5,522 nucleotides of DNA. It comes from Schleiferiaceae bacterium. Lineage in GTDB: Bacteria; Bacteroidota; Bacteroidia; Flavobacteriales; Schleiferiaceae. Below the pieces are notes generated by a model. The model had not been told where the DNA came from and did no database searches. It was given only the letters and a program-made list of their open reading frames with translations. Shown here piece by piece: positions 1-5,452 of this stretch; the stretch's first letter is position 1; each line of letters opens with the position of its first letter. The stretch is taken from positions 1 through 5,522 of the forward strand of contig JALQUY010000099.1 of NCBI GenBank assembly GCA_023260615.1, in the 5' to 3' direction. Position numbers and translations under genes: made by a program.

Positions 1-390
1 GGAGCTCTCGTTATTGATGCTCCTGAACGCGGCGTGCATGCGCTGCGAACCACAGATGCCGCAGACGTTCATAGCCCGAGCAGCTTTACCTGGCTGGGCC
101 GTCTGGACGGCGCCATTCTTTCCGGGGGTAAGAAAATCTTCCCCGAAACCATCGACCAAGCCATCGCCGCAGCCTACCCCGAACATCCAACTGGATTCGC
201 AGGATCTGTGCCCGATCCCGAATGGGGAGAAGCCCTCGTTTGGTATTCCGTGCCACTGACGGATGCCGAACGCCACCTTTTGCTCCAGGCCTTCCAAACG
301 CTCGCATCCTGGCAGCGCCCCAAGCGTATCCTCGAGGGCGAGCTGCCATTGACGGCTAGTGGGAAGTGGAGGCGAAAGTCAAAGGGTTAA
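1..390 (+). CDS. AMP-binding (ANL) acyl/aryl-CoA ligase, C-terminal part; probably menE-like (5' partial)
   Basis: The reading frame is open from the first base and gives 129 residues ending at TAA 388-390; the start lies outside the window. The product is the small C-terminal lid domain of an adenylate-forming enzyme, which activates a carboxylic acid as an acyl-AMP and transfers it to CoA in the cytoplasm. Visible landmarks are a TTD segment with the likely ribose-binding Asp19, the hinge motif WLGRLDGAILSGGKK (residues 31-45), a PDPEWGEAL segment, PKR, and the terminal SGKWRRK containing the expected catalytic lysine, Lys122. The short, compact lid resembles Bacteroidota O-succinylbenzoate-CoA ligase (MenE, menaquinone pathway), but the substrate-binding N-terminal domain is not visible, so the substrate is an inference. 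The last two residues and the stop codon fall inside an AAAGGGTT octamer array. The gene converges on the transaldolase gene. Confidence 0.8.
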   Translation, partial: GALVIDAPERGVHALRTTDAADVHSPSSFTWLGRLDGAILSGGKKIFPETIDQAIAAAYPEHPTGFAGSVPDPEWGEALVWYSVPLTDAERHLLLQAFQTLASWQRPKRILEGELPLTASGKWRRKSKG

Positions 391-402
391 AGGGTTAAAG
401 GG
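381..402. repeat. Octamer array AAAGGGTT (2.75 copies) overlapping the ligase stop codon
   Basis: Units start at 381, 389 and 397; the first two are identical and the third is AAAGGG only. The ligase stop codon (388-390) spans the first unit boundary. The complementary octamer recurs in inverted orientation at 482-505. Confidence 0.85.
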
Positions 403-441
403 AGCGCCTTCGGCGCGAACCCTCACGCTATCCAACCACCC

Positions 442-467
442 CAAACAAACCAACAAACCAACCAACC
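442..467. repeat. Degenerate 4-bp repeat (CAAA/CCAA)
   Basis: The units read CAAA, CAAA, CCAA, CAAA, CCAA, CCAA and then CC, with no interruption in the 4-bp phase. This is simple low-complexity sequence at the centre of the larger inverted repeat. No coding or binding function is apparent. Confidence 0.7.
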
Positions 468-507
468 TGCGGCGCAAAGCGCCCTTCAACCCTTTAACCT
501 TTTCACC

Positions 508-535
508 AAAAAAAAGAGCCCAAGAATCAAAGGGC
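508..535 (-). terminator. Weak candidate intrinsic terminator for the transaldolase transcript
   Basis: Read on the minus strand, a 4-bp GCCC/GGGC stem (535-532 with 521-518) is followed within two bases by a run of eight T (515-508). An alternative stem, AAGGG/CCCTT, uses 530-534 and 541-545. The stems are short and the site lies more than 110 bp beyond the transaldolase stop, so it may not be functional. Confidence 0.3.
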
Positions 536-540
536 ATCCA

Positions 541-572
541 CCCTTCAACTCTTGAACTCTTAAACACTTTTG
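541..572. repeat. Degenerate octamer array (CCCTTCAA-like)
   Basis: Four consecutive 8-base units read CCCTTCAA, CTCTTGAA, CTCTTAAA and CACTTTTG. They keep 8-bp phase but diverge in sequence. They share the CYCTTNAA core with the units at 482-505, so they look like a decayed stretch of the same repeat type. Confidence 0.6.
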
Positions 573-578
573 CCAAAA

Positions 579-640
579 AGCTCTCTAGCTCTCTAGCTCT
601 CTAGCTCTCTAGCTCTCTAGCTCTCTAGCCCTCTAGCCCG
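579..640. repeat. Tandem octamer AGCTCTCT, six perfect copies plus decayed copies
   Basis: Perfect AGCTCTCT units start at 579, 587, 595, 603, 611 and 619. AGCCCTCT (627-634) and AGCCCG (635-640) follow. The array ends about 8 bp past the transaldolase stop codon, within its likely 3' untranslated region. Perfect copies of this kind expand and contract by replication slippage, so copy number is likely to vary between strains. Confidence 0.9.
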
Positions 641-648
641 AGCCTGCC

Positions 649-1305
649 TTAGCTATTCGCCTTCTTGTGGTCCGCCAAGAACTTCTCCAAGCCGATGTCG
701 GTCAAGGGGTGCTTTAGGAGGGCGTTGATGGCGCTGAGGGGGCCGGTCATTACGTCGGCGCCAATTTCGGCACACTGCAAGATGTGCATTGGGTGGCGAA
801 CGGAAGCGGCTAGAATTTCGGTCTCAAAACCGTAGTTGTCATAAATCACGCGGATGGACTCGATGAGATCCATACCGTCGGTGGAGATGTCGTCCAAACG
901 GCCGATGAAAGGCGATACGTACGTGGCTCCTGCCTTCGCAGCAATCAGGGCTTGACCTGCGGAGAATACGAGCGTGCAGTTGGTTTTGATGCCTTGGTCG
1001 CTGAAGTAGCGGATAGCCTTCACGCCTTCCTTGATCATGGGAACTTTAACGACAATTTTGGGGTCCAACGCGGCGAGGGCGAGGCCTTCACGTACCATGC
1101 CTTCGAAGTCCGTGGAGATTACTTCAGCGCTGACGTCGCCGTCGACGATGTCGCAGATGGCTTGGTAGTGCTTGAGCACGTTTTCTTGGCCTGTGATGCC
1201 TTCTTTGGCCATCAAGGAAGGGTTGGTGGTGACGCCGTCTAAGATGCCCATGTCTTGTGCTTCTTGAATTTCGGCGAGGTTGGCAGTGTCGATAAAGAAT
1301 TTCAT
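649..1305 (-). CDS. Transaldolase, small TalC/FSA-type subfamily
   Basis: This 218-residue cytoplasmic enzyme is predicted to move a dihydroxyacetone unit between sedoheptulose 7-phosphate and glyceraldehyde 3-phosphate in the non-oxidative pentose phosphate pathway. The start at 1305 (MKFFIDTANL) is the conserved N-terminus; an in-frame ATG 30 codons upstream would add unrelated residues and run through the divergent promoter region and the E1 start. The length matches the 215-220 residue family. Conserved parts are DTAN (6-9), GVTTNPSL (24-31), the Schiff-base lysine Lys87 in VVKVP, TLVFSAGQA (111-119) and SPFIGRLDD (131-139). Residues that separate transaldolase from E. coli-type fructose-6-phosphate aldolase favour transaldolase: Glu61 replaces the aldolase Gln59, and Phe133 replaces Tyr131, with a constant offset of two. 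The stop is TAA. It is divergent from the E1 gene and convergent with the ligase gene. There is no Shine-Dalgarno sequence. Confidence 0.93.
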   Translation of the reverse strand: MKFFIDTANLAEIQEAQDMGILDGVTTNPSLMAKEGITGQENVLKHYQAICDIVDGDVSAEVISTDFEGMVREGLALAALDPKIVVKVPMIKEGVKAIRYFSDQGIKTNCTLVFSAGQALIAAKAGATYVSPFIGRLDDISTDGMDLIESIRVIYDNYGFETEILAASVRHPMHILQCAEIGADVMTGPLSAINALLKHPLTDIGLEKFLADHKKANS

Positions 1306-1337
1306 CGGAAGAATGTGGTTTTTGTGGGATTCGGGAA

Positions 1338-1370
1338 CAAAGGTCACCCTATTTTTGTAAACATGCACAA
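1338..1370 (-). promoter_or_regulatory. Candidate Bacteroidota-type promoter for transaldolase
   Basis: On the minus strand, GACCTTTG (1345-1338) matches five of the six fixed positions of the Bacteroidota -7 box TAnnTTTG. A TTG (1370-1368) lies 22 bases upstream, within the TTG-N17-23 spacing known for flavobacteria. It would give a leader of roughly 30 nt. It overlaps the E1 start codon region. Confidence 0.35.
1350..1357 (+). promoter_or_regulatory. Candidate -7 box (TATTTTTG) for the E1 gene
   Basis: TATTTTTG is an exact TAnnTTTG match. The nearest upstream TTTG (1321-1324) is 25 bases away, slightly more than the usual spacing. Transcription would start about 4-6 bases after the box, at or next to the ATG at 1363, giving a leaderless or near-leaderless mRNA. 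Alternatively the box is chance and the true promoter is further upstream. Confidence 0.35.
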
Positions 1371-3672
1371 TCCTGATTTCATTCAATCCATTCAAGACGA
1401 TTACCGGCTGGCGGTTTTGAGCCGTGAGTGCAGTCTTTTGGGCCGAAAAGAGGTTCTGACCGGCAAGGCCAAGTTTGGCATTTTCGGGGATGGAAAAGAG
1501 TTAGCGCAGATCGCTTGGGCCAAGGTTTTTCGCGATGGGGACTTCCGAAGCGGCTACTACCGGGACCAAACGTTTATGATGGCCATTGGGGCCCTGACCC
1601 CCGCGCAGTTTTTTGCGTCTTTGTATGCGGACACTTCGGTGGAGCGCGAACCCTCCAGTGCGGGCCGTCAAATGAATGGCCATTTTGCCACGCGTTCTCT
1701 CGATGAAAATGGGGCGTGGAAATCCTTAGTGGATCAAAAGAATTCTTCCGCAGATATTTCGCCAACGGGCGGGCAGATGCCGCGTTTGTTAGGTCTCGCT
1801 CAGGCCTCCAAGGTCTACAAGGCGTTGGGTATTGAAAACGGCTTCAGCCGAAAGGGCCAGGAAGTGGCCTGGGGTACCATCGGAAACGCCTCCACATCGG
1901 AAGGGCATTTTTGGGAGGCCATGAACGCGGCCGGCGTCATGCAGTTGCCACTGGTCATGTGCGTGTGGGACGACGAGTACGGTATTTCGGTGCATGCCAA
2001 GTACCAAACTTTGAAGCAGAGCATCTCTAAAGCGCTGGCTGGATTCCAACGCAACGAAGAAGACCCTGGATTTGAAGTGATTGTGGCCAAAGGCTGGGAC
2101 TACGCCGAGCTGGTCCAAGCCTTTGAGAAAGCGGAAAATGTAGCCCGCGAGGAGCACGTGCCCGTTTTGTTGCACATCACGGAAGTCACACAACCTCAGG
2201 GCCACTCGACCTCGGGATCCCACGAGCGTTACAAGAGCCCGGAGCGTTTGGCTTGGGAACTGGAGTACGACGGCATTGTGCAGTTTCGGAAGTTTATTGA
2301 AGACCACAAACTCCTGTCTGCGAAAGCCCTGGATGCTATTGAAGCTGAAGCCAAGGAGCAGGCGCGCGCCGACATGAAAGCCGCCTACGCGGCCTACTTG
2401 GAGCCCTTGCAGGGGATTCGCGATCAGGCCGCCGATTGGTTGGACCTCTTGGGCGATACAGCAGGCGCAAGCCGTCTGCGGGCCGACAAGACAGCCATGT
2501 GGCGCGATTCTCTTTCTGCCGTGCGAAAGGCAGCCACGGAGGCGCGCGTCCACGGAAAAGATACCCAGGCGGTAAACGCTTGGCTGGAGGTCCAGCAGGA
2601 GAAAGGGGCCCAGGCCTACTCGGCGCATTTGCATTCGGGAACTGCGCTCGACGTTCCTGTGGTTCCGGCGGAATACGGCGACAGTCCTCAGCAGGTGGAC
2701 GGCCGGGTGGTACTGCGCGACAATTTTCACGCCCTCTTCACCCGCTACCCCGAGACCTTGGTCTTTGGGGAGGATGTGGGCACGATTGGGGACGTGAACC
2801 AAGGTTTGGAGGGCATGCAAGAGGCCTTTGGCGAAACCCGTGTGTTTGATACGGGCATTCGCGAGGCGACGATCGCGGGTCAGGGCATTGGCTTGGCTAT
2901 GCGCGGATTGCGCCCGATTGCGGAGATTCAGTACCTGGATTACTTGCTCTATGCCCTGGAGATTTTGAGCGATGACTGTGCTACGGTGCGCTGGCGTTCG
3001 GCGGGCGGGCAGAAGGCGCCTCTAATTGTCCGAACGCGCGGACACCGCCTCGAAGGCATTTGGCACTCGGGCTCGCCAATGGGCTTGATCCTAGGTTCTT
3101 TGCGCGGCATGTATGTGTGCACCCCGCGCAACATGACCCAAGCAGCAGGCATGTACAACACGCTGCTACAGGCGGATGAGCCAGGCCTGGTGATCGAATG
3201 CTTGAACGGCTACCGTTTAAAGGAGACCCTGCCCACCAATTTGGCGGAATTCACGGTGCCTTTGGGTCAAGCTGAAGTGCTTCGTTCGGGCAGTGACCTC
3301 ACCCTCGTTACCTACGGGTCGATGTGTCGCATGGCGGAAGAGGCTGCAGCGCGGCTCGAGGCATGGGACATCGACGTAGAGATCGTCGACGCGCAAACGC
3401 TGTTGCCATTTGACCGCAGCGCCACGTGCCTCGAATCATTGAAGAAGACCAACCGTCTTCTCGTGGTAGACGAGGACGTTCCCGGTGGTGCCTCGGCCTA
3501 CTTGCTTCAGGAAATCCTAGAAGGGCAGGGGGGCTATGCGTATTTGGACGCTGCGCCGGCCACGTTAACCGCCAAAGCACACCGTCCTGCGTATGGCAGT
3601 GATGGAGACTATTTCTCCAAGCCCAGCGTGGAGGATATCGTCGATAAAGTGTTGGAAATCCTAGGCGAATAA
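1363..3672 (+). CDS. Fused alpha-beta E1 component of a 2-oxo-acid dehydrogenase complex (thiamine diphosphate-dependent)
   Basis: This 769-residue protein joins the alpha and beta chains of a heterotetrameric-type E1, which decarboxylates a 2-oxo acid and passes the acyl group to a lipoyl-E2. Whether the substrate is pyruvate or a branched-chain oxo acid cannot be read from the sequence. The start at 1363 (MHNPDF) is chosen because an in-frame ATG at 1255 lies inside the transaldolase gene and adds 36 unrelated residues. The alpha half (about 15-345) holds SGYYRDQT (63-70), the diphosphate/metal segment GNASTSEG (174-181) with WDDEYGIS (202-209), and GHSTSGSHERYKS (280-292). A charged, Ala-rich, probably helical linker covers about 346-435. 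The beta half (about 440-769) holds FGEDVG with the expected catalytic Glu470, RTRGHRLEGIWHSG with His568 at the usual histidine position, and a C-terminal transketolase-like domain (DEDVPGGA, 703-710). Metal ligands look exchanged: Asn175 stands where Asp is usual and Asp204 where Asn is usual. No lipoyl E2 or E3 gene is adjacent. Confidence 0.92.
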   Translation: MHNPDFIQSIQDDYRLAVLSRECSLLGRKEVLTGKAKFGIFGDGKELAQIAWAKVFRDGDFRSGYYRDQTFMMAIGALTPAQFFASLYADTSVEREPSSAGRQMNGHFATRSLDENGAWKSLVDQKNSSADISPTGGQMPRLLGLAQASKVYKALGIENGFSRKGQEVAWGTIGNASTSEGHFWEAMNAAGVMQLPLVMCVWDDEYGISVHAKYQTLKQSISKALAGFQRNEEDPGFEVIVAKGWDYAELVQAFEKAENVAREEHVPVLLHITEVTQPQGHSTSGSHERYKSPERLAWELEYDGIVQFRKFIEDHKLLSAKALDAIEAEAKEQARADMKAAYAAYLEPLQGIRDQAADWLDLLGDTAGASRLRADKTAMWRDSLSAVRKAATEARVHGKDTQAVNAWLEVQQEKGAQAYSAHLHSGTALDVPVVPAEYGDSPQQVDGRVVLRDNFHALFTRYPETLVFGEDVGTIGDVNQGLEGMQEAFGETRVFDTGIREATIAGQGIGLAMRGLRPIAEIQYLDYLLYALEILSDDCATVRWRSAGGQKAPLIVRTRGHRLEGIWHSGSPMGLILGSLRGMYVCTPRNMTQAAGMYNTLLQADEPGLVIECLNGYRLKETLPTNLAEFTVPLGQAEVLRSGSDLTLVTYGSMCRMAEEAAARLEAWDIDVEIVDAQTLLPFDRSATCLESLKKTNRLLVVDEDVPGGASAYLLQEILEGQGGYAYLDAAPATLTAKAHRPAYGSDGDYFSKPSVEDIVDKVLEILGE

Positions 3673-3689
3673 AAGCCGAAGGGGAAATG

Positions 3690-3703
3690 AAAAAAGGCAA
3701 GGA
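3690..3703 (-). terminator. Terminal helix plus T6 tract ending the SRP RNA
   Basis: The 3' strand of the RNA's closing helix (3703-3696, TCCTTGCC on the minus strand) runs directly into six T (3695-3690). The closing helix and T-run together can act as an intrinsic terminator. The tract ends 17 bp from the stop codon of the converging E1 gene. Confidence 0.6.
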
Positions 3704-3789
3704 GTCAAATCACACCGCTACGACCAACTACCCTTGCTACGTTTCCGTCCTGGGGGATTCATCAGGAGCTGGTTGTTTGATCCTTGCCC
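3696..3789 (-). ncRNA. ffs: Signal recognition particle RNA (small bacterial 4.5S type)
   Basis: This RNA of about 94 nt is the scaffold that binds Ffh and helps target nascent membrane and secreted proteins. On the minus strand the core reads CAGGACGGAAACGTAGCA (3752-3735). This is the SRP helix-8 arrangement: a CAGG/AGCA symmetric internal loop, an ACG/CGT stem and a GAAA tetraloop (3745-3742), flanked by CCC/GGG pairs (3755-3753 with 3733-3731). The ends form a long closing helix: GGCAAGGA (3788-3781) pairs with TCCTTGCC (3703-3696), and TCAAA (3780-3776) pairs with TTTGA (3709-3705), with one bulged base. There is no Alu domain, as expected for the small form. A -7-type promoter box lies just upstream and a T6 tract just downstream. 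The exact 5' end (3788-3792) is inferred. The gene name follows the E. coli homologue. Confidence 0.87.
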
Positions 3790-3794
3790 GGCTG

Positions 3795-3821
3795 CAAAGA
3801 TAGCCGACCTTTACGCTACAA
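3795..3821 (-). promoter_or_regulatory. Promoter of the SRP RNA gene
   Basis: On the minus strand TATCTTTG (3802-3795) is an exact match to the Bacteroidota -7 box TAnnTTTG. It lies 3-7 bases before the likely 5' end of the RNA. A TTG (3821-3819) lies 16 bases upstream, one base short of the usual spacing. The element fills much of the short gap to the divergent nuclease gene. Confidence 0.6.
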
Positions 3822-3832
3822 TTCGGAATTAA

Positions 3833-5440
3833 ATGTTTAAAAACACCGCCCATTTTCTTGCCACTGCTCTAGCCCTCTGGGCCACAGGGCTTTCAGCTCA
3901 AATTTTGAGCACCACCACCCTGAGCCGCGGTGCTGTCACCGAGTTGCAACGCGATTCATCCGTGGTTTGGGTCTACAATCCCACGACGCGTCCGTTGACG
4001 ATTGAGGCGGTCCGAACGGCCGGTTTCTACGGCGACACCTTGCTAGACATCTTTATGCCTCAAAACACCGTGGCAGCCGGCGATTCCATGGCGGTTTCCG
4101 TGCGTTTTACCCCCGTGCACAACGTGGAGCACCTGCTGCCCCTGGTCTTCCAAACTGACCACGAATTGGGCGCGTTCGGCGTGAAATTTGAGGCCGATGG
4201 GGTGTACAGCAGAACGTATTACGCTTCTACGCAGAACCTCACGGAGGGGCCTTTGCGTGCTGCTTTGACGACCCTTTTGGGCAGTAATACAAGTTCGCTT
4301 TCCTACAATGTGGCGCGCGACAACATGTACGCCACCTTAGACAACCACGGCGGCATCGTGGAGTGCGTGTATACCGGTCGCACAGCGACTTTCAACACCC
4401 GCGCGGGTGCCACCGCTAACAACTTCAACTGCGAGCACACCTTTCCGCAGAGCTTTTTTAGCAGTGCGGCGCCTATGGTGAGCGACATTCATCACCTTTT
4501 CCCCAGTGATGAAATAGCCAATACCCAGCGCAGCAACAATCCCTTTGGCATGATCACGGGCACCCCTGCTTGGACGCAAGGGGGCAGCAAGCGTTTGAAC
4601 GGTGTCTTTGAACCCCGGGATGCCCACAAGGGCGATTGCGCTCGCGCCATGCTCTACTTTGTGACGCGCTACGGCGACTACAGCAACTTCTACCTACCCC
4701 AGGAGCCGACGCTCTACACGTGGCACAAGAGTTTTCAGCCGGACAGTTTGGACCGCTACCGCAACGACGGCATTTACGCCCTCCAAAACAACCGAAATCC
4801 CTACGTGGACTACCCGCAGTTTTTGGACCGAATCAGCACCCTTGTAGGACCCACAGCCGCCACGGCTGCTCCTAGTTTTTACCTCACGGAGGATACGTTG
4901 CATCTCCGCCACTACAGCAATTTGAGCAATCCCGGTACGCGCACGCGCCGCCTCATTGTGGTCAACAACGGGAACATTCCCCTGGTCTTTTCCAATGTGC
5001 AGATTTCCACGAGCAGCATCACGGACGAATCCAATTGGTCCGGTGCAACCACCTGCCCTGCAGGGGGTTTTATCGAGATTGAAGTCGACTACAACAGCGG
5101 CCAGGCCTACGTGGGCGAGTCGCTGACCTTCCAAACGTCGCACCCCTCTTTTCCAAGTGTTACCGTGCCCATCGCGAGCGTGGCGACCATAGGGGAGGAG
5201 GAGTCGGCCGGACCCGCTAGCTTCCAAGCCTGGTCTACCCGGAGTGGACTGCATTGCGAAGGCATTCAGGCAGGCGATCAAGTGCGCCTCATCGGTGTGG
5301 ATGGCCGAGTGTGGGCCTCCGAGTACGTGACCGTCAGCGGTGCATGGGATTTTCACGGCGAACTGCCCGCGGTGGGCTTTGTGCAGTGCCTTCACGGTGC
5401 CGACGTGCAAATCCGTAAATTCGTCCAAACAAATTTCTAA
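3833..5440 (+). CDS. Secreted endonuclease I family nuclease with flanking Ig-like domains and T9SS-type C-terminus
   Basis: This 535-residue protein is predicted to be exported and to cut DNA and/or RNA outside the cell. Residues 1-22 form a signal peptide (hydrophobic MFKNTAHFLATALALWATGLSA, shown here as 1-22 only, cleavage before Gln23). About 23-125 looks like a beta-sandwich of the ASH/choice-of-anchor type. About 128-338 is the endonuclease I domain: NCEHTFPQSFF (199-209), with Glu201 and His202 matching the Glu-His pair of the Vvn/EndA beta-beta-alpha-metal site, then SDIHHLFPSD (217-226), NTQRSNNPFG (230-239) with a likely metal-ligand Asn, KGDCARAMLYF (266-276) and NRNPYVDYP (320-328). 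About 347-450 is a second beta-sandwich, followed by an acidic linker. The last ~70 residues (VRLIGVDGRVW, then LPAVGFVQ and a basic RKFVQ end) resemble a T9SS type A sorting domain. The start ATG follows an AT-rich stretch without Shine-Dalgarno sequence. It is divergent from the SRP RNA, and the next gene begins 12 bp after its stop. Confidence 0.88.
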   Translation: MFKNTAHFLATALALWATGLSAQILSTTTLSRGAVTELQRDSSVVWVYNPTTRPLTIEAVRTAGFYGDTLLDIFMPQNTVAAGDSMAVSVRFTPVHNVEHLLPLVFQTDHELGAFGVKFEADGVYSRTYYASTQNLTEGPLRAALTTLLGSNTSSLSYNVARDNMYATLDNHGGIVECVYTGRTATFNTRAGATANNFNCEHTFPQSFFSSAAPMVSDIHHLFPSDEIANTQRSNNPFGMITGTPAWTQGGSKRLNGVFEPRDAHKGDCARAMLYFVTRYGDYSNFYLPQEPTLYTWHKSFQPDSLDRYRNDGIYALQNNRNPYVDYPQFLDRISTLVGPTAATAAPSFYLTEDTLHLRHYSNLSNPGTRTRRLIVVNNGNIPLVFSNVQISTSSITDESNWSGATTCPAGGFIEIEVDYNSGQAYVGESLTFQTSHPSFPSVTVPIASVATIGEEESAGPASFQAWSTRSGLHCEGIQAGDQVRLIGVDGRVWASEYVTVSGAWDFHGELPAVGFVQCLHGADVQIRKFVQTNF

Positions 5441-5452
5441 GACTCCCTACCC

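Larger units (their letters stand above)
380..505. repeat. Imperfect long inverted repeat with hairpin cores, possibly a bidirectional terminator
   Basis: The left arm has AAAGGGTT units (381-402) followed by a GCGCC-TTC-GGCGC hairpin (404-416). The right arm has a GGCGC-AAA-GCGCC hairpin (471-483) followed by CCCTTCAA, CCCTTTAA and CCTTTTCA (482-505). The arms are approximately reverse complements, with a small gap and a few mismatches. About 55 bp lie between the hairpins, including a 4-bp-periodic CCAA/CAAA stretch at 442-467. The position between converging genes fits transcription termination or a small palindromic intergenic element. Neither role is shown by the sequence alone. Confidence 0.6.

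Noticed and set aside
359..604. Plus-strand open frame of 81 codons across the intergenic repeats
   Set aside because: It begins inside the ligase gene in another frame and runs through low-complexity repeats. Its composition is repeat-driven and has no domain features.
579..640. CRISPR array
   Set aside because: The units are 8 bp and directly adjacent, with no spacers, so this is a simple tandem repeat.
649..1305. Fructose-6-phosphate aldolase instead of transaldolase
   Set aside because: Glu61 and Phe133 occupy the positions of the aldolase Gln and Tyr, which favours transaldolase activity.
1255..1362. Upstream in-frame ATG extending the E1 protein by 36 residues
   Set aside because: The extension lies inside the transaldolase coding region on the other strand, shows no E1 homology by eye, and would place the start upstream of the candidate promoter box.
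1306..1395. Longer transaldolase start adding 30 residues
   Set aside because: The family begins at MKFFIDTAN. The extra residues overlap the E1 start and the shared promoter region.
2398..2670. Frameshift or assembly join creating an artificial alpha-beta E1 fusion
   Set aside because: The frame is continuous with no disturbed codons, and the linker joins the two halves as in other Bacteroidota proteins of this size that I recall.
1789..2820. A 343-codon open frame on the minus strand
   Set aside because: It lies wholly opposite the E1 gene, which has clear conserved motifs in the plus frame. The antisense translation shows no recognisable domain and is expected from GC-rich coding sequence.
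3803..3832. Plus-strand promoter for the nuclease (TACAATTC near 3817-3824)
   Set aside because: It misses two fixed positions of the TAnnTTTG box and has no well-placed upstream TTG. A promoter must exist nearby or upstream, but I cannot place it.
4694..5428. A 244-codon open frame on the minus strand
   Set aside because: It lies opposite the endonuclease gene, whose plus-strand motifs are unmistakable. The antisense product has no visible domain.
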